Positions 56,951-64,000 of a stretch of DNA of 64,000 bases are shown piece by piece. A program made the position numbers and the translations under genes. The stretch comes from Dethiobacter sp. GTDB lineage: Bacteria > Bacillota_D > Dethiobacteria > Dethiobacterales > Dethiobacteraceae. The stretch spans positions 1 to 64,000 of the forward strand of contig JAGXSQ010000155.1 in the NCBI GenBank assembly GCA_018333395.1, in the 5' to 3' direction. Position 1 is the stretch's first letter; each line of letters starts with the position of its first letter. Below the pieces are notes generated by a model, which was not told where the DNA came from, ran no database searches, and was given only the letters and a program-made list of their open reading frames with translations.

Positions 56951-59647
56951 TTACCAGGTACCCGTAACGGCAACGCCGAGTTTTTCCGCCGCCTGTCTGT
57001 GAACTTTCAGCTTCCAGGAGCGCACATCGAGCGCCGCTAGGATCTTCTCTGCCGCCTGTGCTGGGTCTGTCTCCCAGATAAAATGGCCGCCGAAAACATC
57101 CTGCGCTGTTTGCAACAGGAGGCCATTGATCAGGTCACTGCCCAGCACCGGGGGAATAACGCCCACGTGGACAGGTAACCCCATGGCTACATTCCAGGAG
57201 CCAATGGAGAGCGATTTTTCTGTCATCGCCTCCGGCGCACTGGCCGCAAAGGGTATTTTCGGCATATCCACACCGAGGTCGTTGGCGATGGCTGTGGCCA
57301 AGTCAGCAGCCCTAGTGTTATCAACACAGGAACCCATATGGAAAACGAGCGGCAGACCGCCTTGCAGCTTCCCGGCGTTGGCCCGCTCCAGACGTTGAAG
57401 GAAACTTTTCAGGCCGTCGCCGGCATAGCTATCTACCGCGTCAGCATTAAGCAGACCCAGTTTGGCATAAGCACCAGCGGCACAACCAGTAGCCAGCAAA
57501 AAGACATCCTTCTTGGCCAGCGCTTTGGCCATCGTCACATAATTGTTGTCCTGCGTGGTCTTCAGATTGTTGCAACCGGCAAAGAGCACCACCCCACGCA
57601 ACTCTCCGCTTTTTAGCGCCTCAGTCAGTACCCGTACAGGCTCGTCCTGGTTAAGCGCCGAAAACAGATCATAGAGCGCCTCCAGGCTAAAGCCAGCCAT
57701 AACCTTGTTTTTGACCGCCGGTATGAAGCAGGGCGAACCGGCACGTTCTCGGTAAGCGGCAATAGCCAAGCGGATTACCTCTCTGGCCTTCTCCAGCGCA
57801 TTCTCCGTGGAAAACTCCACATAATGTGACCCGGGAATGCGGGCATTCCTAGCCGTAGTAACAATCCGCGTTTTAAAGCACTCGGCGGCTGACTGGATGC
57901 TCGGCATAATACACTGCACATCCACAACCATCACGTCGAGAGCCCCGGTCATAATTGGTAGCTCCTGAGACATAAAGTTAGTAGCCAGCGGGACGCCTTG
58001 GCGCATCAGTACTTCATTGCCGGTACAGCACACACCCATCAGTTGTATGCCGGTAGCACCAACCGCCTGCGCCTCGTGTTCCTGCTCCCGCGCCGCTCTC
58101 ACAATCATTTCAGATAAAAGAGGATTATGACCATGGACAGCGATGTTGACCTTATGCTGATCCATCACGCCCAAGTTCGCTTCCGTATATACAGGTGTTG
58201 GAATACCAAAAAGAATGTCAGAAAGGTCTGTGCCGGCATGCATGCCGGCAAAATCGGCCAATGCCGCCTCCAGCGTCTTAAATATCAAGCTGACCGGGTC
58301 AGCGTCCATGCCCAGGTGGGTCTGGCTCATAGCTGTAGCTATCGTATCAAAAATGCTGGTTGGCATGATATCGGTTTCATGAAATTTAAGGACGCGCCCG
58401 GGGGTAACTATCTTTTCCACCCATTGCAGGTAACCATCGGACAGACGGCCAAATTCAGTCAAGCCAAAGGCTACTACATCACGCAAAATTTCCAGGTCTT
58501 CCCGTCCTATAGTCGAAATAGCGAATCTCTCTGCTACAGCCTTCAGTTTTTGCGGGCTGGCAATCCCATAATCGCCGCCTCGCCCCTCGGCCACTTCCTT
58601 TAGAGTAAGCAGGATGTGCTTGCCGTGGTCGGAGTGTGCCGCCGTCCCTCCGAGGACGGAACGGAGCAGGTTGCGGGCCACAATAGTATAGGCCGTAGCT
58701 CCACAGACACCCTTGGGGGCAGCGGAAGTAATTTGGCACGGCCCCTGGATACAGATGCGGCAACAAATGCCCGTGTCGCCAAAGCGACACTGCGGCTGTT
58801 GCGCCAGGTAGCGGTCGTAGGCGGTATCACCCGCCAAGTTGGTGGCCAGCATGACTTGCACTGCAGGGTCCACAGACCTTTGCCGATCCTCGGCCAGACT
58901 AAGGGCCGCCGCCACCTCTGCTCGGTGAATTTCACCGGCGTAGTGCAGGATTGTATCTTTCAGCTCCCGGTCCATCTTCATGCTGGCGGTGCAGGGATAA
59001 TTATGCCACCTATTGCCTACTATTTCCGGCAGTTTCTCGCCATCGGGAACACCCGCTAAGTTGCGGGCCACAAAATAGGCCGCCCCACAGGGGGAACTTT
59101 GCAGAACTCGGGCTTCCTGGATAACACCGTCCAGCTTTCTGATACTGAACCGGGGAACTCCGATACGAAAATAGCGGATAAATTTGTTAACCTCCGGATG
59201 CACTTCAGACTCCTGCAGGGCACAGAAAGGCTTGGGGAAAACGATTTCTAGATTTGTCCCCCTAGCCTTCTGTTGCACCTGTCTGCGGGCGCCACCCGGC
59301 AGCCAAAGTGAATCCTCCAGCGGGACAACCAGCGCCTTGACGCCTGCCTGGCTGCAAATCTCCGGCAAGGACAGCAAGATGTCCTGATGCAGGTTGATGG
59401 CCAGCACAGTATGCACGCCGCTGAACGCGGACACAGGCGGTAGGTACTGAGCCGGATCTTCCTCCAGCATGAGCGGCAGGTTGTCAGGCTGTTCCCAGAC
59501 AAGCGCTATGTCCCGGGAATAGTTCAAATCGTACTGCCGACGGCATTCCGTGCAGTCGGTACAACCAGTACAGAACTTTTCCACATCGCGCAGGTGGCTG
59601 AGCACTTTCTGGCCGAAGGACCCGCTATACAAAACAGCTGTTTTCAC
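56951..59647 (-). CDS. acsA: DUF166 domain fused to Ni-Fe CO dehydrogenase (CooS/AcsA)
   Basis: CO dehydrogenase, 898 residues against ~640-675 for the family. Residues 1-250 are a DUF166 domain: four cysteines at 26, 29, 32 and 35 (FCTGCTDCTECRRQY), FPKPFCAL, SSPCGAAYFVARNLAG, HNYPCTASMKMD and DTILHYAGE. The CODH starts near 262. D- and B-cluster ligands are C287, C295, C296, C299, C304 and C315 (CRFGDTGICCRICIQGPC). C-cluster ligands are H507 (AVHGHNP), C541 (GVCCTG), C579 (VDVQC), C692 (AGCNN), C722 (TGCAAG) and C774 (MGSC). The start is a GTG with AAGGAGGCAG upstream. No stop or frameshift sign separates the two parts. DUF166 proteins are known mostly from methanogens and are of unknown function. 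Confidence 0.93.
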   Translation of the reverse strand: MKTAVLYSGSFGQKVLSHLRDVEKFCTGCTDCTECRRQYDLNYSRDIALVWEQPDNLPLMLEEDPAQYLPPVSAFSGVHTVLAINLHQDILLSLPEICSQAGVKALVVPLEDSLWLPGGARRQVQQKARGTNLEIVFPKPFCALQESEVHPEVNKFIRYFRIGVPRFSIRKLDGVIQEARVLQSSPCGAAYFVARNLAGVPDGEKLPEIVGNRWHNYPCTASMKMDRELKDTILHYAGEIHRAEVAAALSLAEDRQRSVDPAVQVMLATNLAGDTAYDRYLAQQPQCRFGDTGICCRICIQGPCQITSAAPKGVCGATAYTIVARNLLRSVLGGTAAHSDHGKHILLTLKEVAEGRGGDYGIASPQKLKAVAERFAISTIGREDLEILRDVVAFGLTEFGRLSDGYLQWVEKIVTPGRVLKFHETDIMPTSIFDTIATAMSQTHLGMDADPVSLIFKTLEAALADFAGMHAGTDLSDILFGIPTPVYTEANLGVMDQHKVNIAVHGHNPLLSEMIVRAAREQEHEAQAVGATGIQLMGVCCTGNEVLMRQGVPLATNFMSQELPIMTGALDVMVVDVQCIMPSIQSAAECFKTRIVTTARNARIPGSHYVEFSTENALEKAREVIRLAIAAYRERAGSPCFIPAVKNKVMAGFSLEALYDLFSALNQDEPVRVLTEALKSGELRGVVLFAGCNNLKTTQDNNYVTMAKALAKKDVFLLATGCAAGAYAKLGLLNADAVDSYAGDGLKSFLQRLERANAGKLQGGLPLVFHMGSCVDNTRAADLATAIANDLGVDMPKIPFAASAPEAMTEKSLSIGSWNVAMGLPVHVGVIPPVLGSDLINGLLLQTAQDVFGGHFIWETDPAQAAEKILAALDVRSWKLKVHRQAAEKLGVAVTGTW

Positions 59648-59686
59648 TTTGGCTGCCTCCTTAAAGAATGGCCCCTTTAGGCTTAC

Positions 59687-61051
59687 TTATGCTGCACTAT
59701 CGCGACGCTTTTTCAGCTCGTTTAGAAACTTGGGCAGATCGGATGCTTCCCGTGGTCCGACAAGAATCTCCCAGTCGGGCAGTTCTTCTTCCAGGTCGCC
59801 CTTGATGCGGGCCACATAGCCGGGGATCACTAGTTGTTTGCGGGTTACTTTGTCAGCCACGGCCTGCTTTTTGACCATCTCGGCAATTGTTTCCGGCCCC
59901 AGCTTGCCTGTAGACCAAGCCGCCAGAACACCCAAGCCGCCCGTATCCTGACAGAGGAGATAAACAGGCAGTTTACTGTTTTCTGTTTCGCCGGCCACCG
60001 CGTAATACGTCAGGGCAAAGTTGGTCGTCACCAGCACAGTGGCACTCTCATCCGCATCGTTGAAGGGATAGACTTTGCTTTCCACCGTTGGCGCCACCCG
60101 CGGGTCGGTGTAGATATCTTGCCGCGCTGTCAGCAGCGCCTGGAAAGCATTTGCTGATACATCATCGAGCACAATGATGCCGGCGTATTTGGCTACACCA
60201 GCCACTGCCAGCAGCAATTGCTGTTCTGGGTCGGAGGTGATTCCGGCAGCAGAGAAGAGGGTGGGAAAACCAAAAGGCCGGAACTTGTGGAGCAGAGCGG
60301 CACGGCGGATAACAGTCTGGTCCCGAACCAGATCAGGCAGTGTGCGGGATCCCGGATCAAGCACCAGGTTTTCCAGGCCCGCCGCTTTCAGCTTGCCCAC
60401 CAGGTCCACCAGCGCCTCCAGACCGGAAGCGCTGGCACAGACGGCCGCACTCTTCTCAAGGCGGGGAGCAACTTGCGCAAAATTGTCGATAGTAAGACAG
60501 ACCAGCGGATTCCTGCTCTTACTCGCCTCATAAGCCGACAGTAAAACATCGGCTTCTGCCGCCAGCAAAATCAGACCAGCATCAGTCTCAGTCATTACTT
60601 TCTGCACCAGTCGTAGATACCGTCCACTGTCGCCGCTGGTGTATCGCAAAGCCGCTAGGTCAAAACGAGAAGTTTTGTCAAGCCTTTCTTGACACCAGCC
60701 AAGCTTGGCAATTTTGGCCGACCAGGATTCTTCATTTTCCCCATCCGCAATCTGTAAAGCCATGCCAGGGGCCCGCAAAAAAGTCTTCTGATGGCGGTGC
60801 ATTACTTCTTCTTCCCCGATGGCCACCTGCCGTGTTCCCTGTCCAATGAAAACCTGCCTGATCGGCGGCTGCAGCATGTCTTCCAGCTGCGCCCGCGACT
60901 CGGTGGAAAGGTAAGTGCACTTGTCAAGCGCAATGCCGGCGTTCGCCAGTTTCATGGCGAACGCAAAGCAAGTAGCCAAGCCGCACTCCTTACAGTTTTT
61001 TTTGCCGTTTTCCGGTAAAAGTTTCTGAATATCTGAAGCTTTGACAGGCAT
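59687..61051 (-). CDS. second corrinoid/Fe-S protein large subunit (AcsC/CdhE-like)
   Basis: A 454-residue AcsC/CdhE family protein. The 4Fe-4S motif KKNCKECGLATCFAFAMKL is near residue 18 and the corrinoid region holds FALTYYAVAGETENSKLPVY and ILVGPREASDLPKF. It is clearly diverged from the acsC copy at 53.4 kb. It stands 27 bp after archaeal-type cdhC, in the place where cdhE (after cdhD) is found in archaea. Its sequence looks closer to bacterial AcsC than to archaeal CdhE, from reading only. GGAGGGTCTTT precedes the ATG. Confidence 0.9.
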   Translation of the reverse strand: MPVKASDIQKLLPENGKKNCKECGLATCFAFAMKLANAGIALDKCTYLSTESRAQLEDMLQPPIRQVFIGQGTRQVAIGEEEVMHRHQKTFLRAPGMALQIADGENEESWSAKIAKLGWCQERLDKTSRFDLAALRYTSGDSGRYLRLVQKVMTETDAGLILLAAEADVLLSAYEASKSRNPLVCLTIDNFAQVAPRLEKSAAVCASASGLEALVDLVGKLKAAGLENLVLDPGSRTLPDLVRDQTVIRRAALLHKFRPFGFPTLFSAAGITSDPEQQLLLAVAGVAKYAGIIVLDDVSANAFQALLTARQDIYTDPRVAPTVESKVYPFNDADESATVLVTTNFALTYYAVAGETENSKLPVYLLCQDTGGLGVLAAWSTGKLGPETIAEMVKKQAVADKVTRKQLVIPGYVARIKGDLEEELPDWEILVGPREASDLPKFLNELKKRRDSAA

Positions 61052-61078
61052 AAAGACCCTCCTTATTCCAGGCTACGC

Positions 61079-62266
61079 TTAGAGACGCCCGGCGTTCTGC
61101 ATGAACGCAGTCAGTTCATCCATGTTCTGCACATCTTTTTCTGTAGCAATTTTATCTGCCACATCGGCCGGGATATTATCCCCGGCTACTTCTTTCAGCG
61201 TCGAAGGCATCCAGGCTACCCGGTTAAAACCTCCGTCAGCAATCAGAAACTTCGGCGATTTGAGGTACTGAACGCCAATACCTACATAGCCTTCGTTCTG
61301 CTTGCCACCGCTGGCCAGGCCGGCCAGAGTGGAAAACGGTTCACCGGTCACGGTAGCACCGACAAAATCCCTAGAGACAACACCAAATCCATCAACCTCC
61401 GGGATGTAGAAAACGATGGCCTCAAAGCAGCCGCAAGAAGTGTGCGGATAGGTGAGGGCGCTGTGCAGACTAAACTGGGTCGTCTCGCCCATGGACCGCT
61501 CGGCCACCACTTGGTTAACGTTATCATAGGAGATATTTTCCGGGTCAATAAGATTACCCTTGGGTACGGCAAACTGGGCGCCCTCGGGGTCAACTTTGGT
61601 AGCGGCGCGTCCGTCAAGCCAGTTGATGGCACCGCAGAGAGAAACACGCTCCGGCGTGACAATGCAAACATGGGTGGGAGCAAAGCTCTGGCAGAGGACA
61701 CAGGCGTAGAACTCTTCCACGTCTTCCTCCCGCATACCTTTGATTCTATCGTCCCGCTCTTTGTAAACAGCCATCGCCCCGGCCAGCAGCTCCTGAACCT
61801 TAGCCGGGTCAGTGACGAACTCCACCGACATCTTTTCAATGACCGGCAGTTCGGCGGTAAACAGGTCGATTAAAATCCGCCCGACGTGCTCTAGAGAATC
61901 CAGCCCTTTCTGAAAGGCGTTTTTGTGAATTCTGATCCAGACGTCATAGCGCTGAGCCATGTGGAAAATGCCTTCCACATAGTTGATATACTGGTGGATA
62001 CGCCTCTCCAGCACCGCTTCCAAGTCTTTTTCCAGCACCTCCCCGGCCACATCCACCTTGATAAAGATCGGGCTGGAGGAGCCTACCGGGAAATCTTTGA
62101 TGTCAGGGCCGGTGATGGTAATCTTGTCGTGTTCTACCTCATCCAACCCCTTGACCGTTACCAGCTCGCCCTTATGGCTGACATCGGGGCCACCAAACTC
62201 CACATGAAACTCGCTTTTACGAATTCGTTCGCCCTCATACTGCGGGCCTACGTCTACCACGTACAT
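61079..62266 (-). CDS. cdhC: archaeal-type acetyl-CoA synthase (ACDS beta subunit)
   Basis: A 395-residue acetyl-CoA synthase without the ~310-residue N-terminal domain of the bacterial enzyme, as in methanogen CdhC. The start is firm: ATG at 62266 with GGAGGAAGAG upstream. The opening GPQYEGERIRKSEFHVEFGG matches the CdhC N terminus. The A-cluster ligands are intact (CVLCQSFAPTHVC, SLCGAINWLDGR, TSCGCFEAIVF). It lies between cdhB and the second acsC copy. It should bind the methyl donor and CO to form acetyl-CoA. Confidence 0.93.
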   Translation of the reverse strand: MYVVDVGPQYEGERIRKSEFHVEFGGPDVSHKGELVTVKGLDEVEHDKITITGPDIKDFPVGSSSPIFIKVDVAGEVLEKDLEAVLERRIHQYINYVEGIFHMAQRYDVWIRIHKNAFQKGLDSLEHVGRILIDLFTAELPVIEKMSVEFVTDPAKVQELLAGAMAVYKERDDRIKGMREEDVEEFYACVLCQSFAPTHVCIVTPERVSLCGAINWLDGRAATKVDPEGAQFAVPKGNLIDPENISYDNVNQVVAERSMGETTQFSLHSALTYPHTSCGCFEAIVFYIPEVDGFGVVSRDFVGATVTGEPFSTLAGLASGGKQNEGYVGIGVQYLKSPKFLIADGGFNRVAWMPSTLKEVAGDNIPADVADKIATEKDVQNMDELTAFMQNAGRL

Positions 62267-62302
62267 ACTTCTCTTCCTCCCACTCTATTTTTAATCTTTG
62301 AA

Positions 62303-62860
62303 CTAAACAGTCCCCAACTGCGAGACTAGGGCTTGCAGATACTCACGCCATTTATCGACCTTGGGAATCACCGGCACAGCAAAGTCGGCGTTGGGGTGGC
62401 TGCGACGGCAGATAGCAAACGTCTTCAGGTGAGGAGCAAAGTGTTTGAGCGTTGACAGCCCCCGCTCCGCCAGATCGCACCTGACGCCAGTAAACAAGAC
62501 CATGTCATGGTAGCCTTTGCCGCGGACGCCCGCCCAGTTCTTGTTCTTCAAGAAATGGACGATCTCAATGATGTCATAGGTAGAGTCGGGGCGAACCCCG
62601 AGTTCCATCATCTTTTTCTTGACATGGGCCGTGGCGCAGATAGGAATGTCGCGGGATTTGGCTATTTCCAGCGCATAATCAATCAGCAGTCTGTCACCGA
62701 CAGGTGTCGCGATAACTTCCGGGCCAAAAACATAGAGCGGGTTCTTGGCCTTGTCAATAATGGCGGCCGCCTCGGACGGTTCAGAGACTACCTTGGCCGC
62801 TTTTGTGCCCGTCAGGATATTTACCTTGTAATAGGGCGACGTCATTAACTCAGCTGCCAC
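62303..62860 (-). CDS. cdhB: ACDS epsilon subunit
   Basis: Small partner of the archaeal-type CO dehydrogenase alpha chain, 185 residues. VNILTGTKAAKVVSEPSEAA, PLYVFGPEV and DMVLFTGVRCDLAERGLSTL fit the CdhB family (a Rossmann-like fold). The family has no counterpart in the bacterial acs system. A GTG start at 62860 has AGGGAGGG upstream. It follows cdhA by 17 bp, the archaeal gene order. Confidence 0.93.
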   Translation of the reverse strand: MAAELMTSPYYKVNILTGTKAAKVVSEPSEAAAIIDKAKNPLYVFGPEVIATPVGDRLLIDYALEIAKSRDIPICATAHVKKKMMELGVRPDSTYDIIEIVHFLKNKNWAGVRGKGYHDMVLFTGVRCDLAERGLSTLKHFAPHLKTFAICRRSHPNADFAVPVIPKVDKWREYLQALVSQLGTV

Positions 62861-62877
62861 TTAAATCCCTCCCTTTT

Positions 62878-64000
62878 CTACTTAATGGTGGCCTCGATGG
62901 GAACCTTGGTCTCGTAAGTGCCGATGATCGTCGGCAAAGAGAGAACCGGCTTGGGCTGCCAGCCAACTTCCTTCAGATAAGCAAGCACTTCCCGCTTGTA
63001 AACGATTGGTATCTCCTTTTCCGTACGGATAAAGTTTTGCAGGTCATCAGGCAAGGTACCAATGAGTTGCTTGTAGGCAGAAATATAACTGTTTAGTTTG
63101 ATAGCCCGACCGGGAGGCGTATCATTACGGCGGAAGCATTGCTTGATGATGGTGATGAGGGCTCTTTCTTTGGTCTCCGTCACAACCATCATGTGTTCCG
63201 GCGTCGGTTCTTTGGTATCCACCCGCGTCTTGGTGCGGCCGTCCATCACATTCCAGTCGCCTTCCTCTTTATTACTCATGAACAGGCGCCGGTACTTAGA
63301 TCCGTGCGGGCCAAGCACGATCGGGATTCCCCAGCGTACCGCCCCGGTACCGATGCATAGCGCCTTCTGGGAATACGGACCCCAGACCACGCCACACGCA
63401 CCAACACGGTTTAAGATATAGTCGGAGATCAGCTCGAAGTTGGCGCGGTTCGGCAAAGTGGCAAAAATGTTGGCGATTTTAATCGCCGCGCCGACTACGT
63501 GGGCGTTGGAGACACAGGAGCCAACGTTGACAATGCAGCCAGCATCAAACTCCGGGATATATTTTTCATAGATGGTCTTGCCGTCGGCGTCTTTTTTCAT
63601 GGCCGCAGCCATGGCCGCACAGCCGGAGAGGGTGACGATATACTTGCGGCGGGCCAGCTCTTCGGCAAGCCAAGCCACATCGTCAATATCACCGGGGAAG
63701 TTGGAGCAGCCCGCAAAGAGAACCACGCCCGGGATGGTGCCAAGAACGATGGGCGAGCCGACCTTCCTGATTTCCACGTCGTGAATCGGACCGCGGCCAG
63801 AACGCATCTTGTAGGTCTCCCCATCGGCTGCCGCCCGCATCACCTTTAGAATGGGGATTTCATTAGCGCAGGCCTCTTCACATTTACCACAGCCTATGCA
63901 ACGCAGGAAAAGCGCTCCCAGCTTGTCAAACTCACCTTTGCCAGCCAAATGGACGGCAGTATTCACCGCCAGCAGGTTGGCGCAGGCCCGGTTACACGCT
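62878..64000 (-). CDS. cdhA: ACDS alpha subunit, archaeal-type CO dehydrogenase (5' partial)
   Basis: The C-terminal ~373 residues of the CdhA-type CO dehydrogenase, running off the window edge; the frame stays open to base 64000 with a cysteine-rich beginning (CNRACANLLAV). A ferredoxin motif CIGCGKCEEACANEIPI comes next, part of the extra 4Fe-4S domain that marks the archaeal alpha chain. C-cluster ligand regions are AGCSNFPGDIDDV, LSGCAAMAAAMKKD and NVGSCVSNAHVVGAA. It is directly ahead of cdhB. Much of the protein and the operon promoter are outside the window. Confidence 0.93.
   Translation of the reverse strand, partial: ACNRACANLLAVNTAVHLAGKGEFDKLGALFLRCIGCGKCEEACANEIPILKVMRAAADGETYKMRSGRGPIHDVEIRKVGSPIVLGTIPGVVLFAGCSNFPGDIDDVAWLAEELARRKYIVTLSGCAAMAAAMKKDADGKTIYEKYIPEFDAGCIVNVGSCVSNAHVVGAAIKIANIFATLPNRANFELISDYILNRVGACGVVWGPYSQKALCIGTGAVRWGIPIVLGPHGSKYRRLFMSNKEEGDWNVMDGRTKTRVDTKEPTPEHMMVVTETKERALITIIKQCFRRNDTPPGRAIKLNSYISAYKQLIGTLPDDLQNFIRTEKEIPIVYKREVLAYLKEVGWQPKPVLSLPTIIGTYETKVPIEATIK

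Noticed and set aside
56951..59647. DUF166-CooS fusion as an assembly artefact
   Set aside because: The frame is continuous for 2.7 kb, codon character is even, both domains are complete and a ribosome site is present only before the DUF166 part. It is kept as real but listed for a read-level check.

Overview
The window reads as one contiguous stretch of a Gram-positive, anaerobic, carbon-fixing bacterium, most likely a Bacillota lineage of the Moorella/Desulfotomaculum/Dethiobacter kind. The reasons are strong GGAGG ribosome sites with frequent GTG and TTG starts, a SAM-I riboswitch on metK, the DUF1659/DUF2922 pair, ComFB, YhaM, a BlaI/M56 pair, a class-1B pyrK-pyrD operon and, above all, an acs-type Wood-Ljungdahl cluster. 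The exact taxon cannot be fixed from the sequence alone. No rRNA, tRNA, CRISPR array, prophage or insertion sequence was seen.

Layout: 1-2.1 kb holds a 2-oxoacid:ferredoxin oxidoreductase (alpha cut by the window edge, then beta). From 2.2 to 32.3 kb nearly all genes lie on the minus strand: yitT, prfB (with a programmed +1 frameshift), secA, an orphan antitoxin, a type I restriction system (hsdR plus a fused methylase-specificity protein), a peptide ABC transporter lacking its ATPases, an HD-GYP protein with an odd leader, hpf, csp, comF, recD2, metK under a SAM riboswitch, fabZ, a beta-CASP nuclease and a cooC/VWA/MoxR maturation locus. From 32.3 to 45.6 kb come small structured elements, the blaI-M56 pair with a visible promoter and operator, the pyrBCKDFE operon, a plus-strand M23 peptidase, a diguanylate cyclase, a ComFB protein, a TPR protein and yhaM.

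The main feature is the last 18 kb (45.8-64.0 kb), a minus-strand operon with gaps of at most 39 bp or overlaps. In transcription order it is cdhA (cut by the window edge), cdhB, cdhC, a second acsC-like gene, a CO dehydrogenase with an N-terminal DUF166 domain, full-length bacterial acsB, acsC, acsV, acsD, acsE, a single-chain GltD-like/ferredoxin/MvhD flavoprotein, metV and metF. Archaeal-type ACDS genes (CdhA, CdhB, CdhC) thus sit head-on to a complete acetogen acs cluster. There are two CO dehydrogenases, two acetyl-CoA synthases and two corrinoid-protein large subunits, but only one small subunit. The flavoprotein takes the place where Moorella carries HdrABC-MvhD next to MetVF. Together these genes would reduce methylene-THF to methyl-THF, pass the methyl group to the corrinoid protein and join it with CO and CoA to give acetyl-CoA, which the oxoacid oxidoreductase at the other end could carboxylate. 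The CooC locus at 29-32 kb probably supplies metal insertion for these enzymes.
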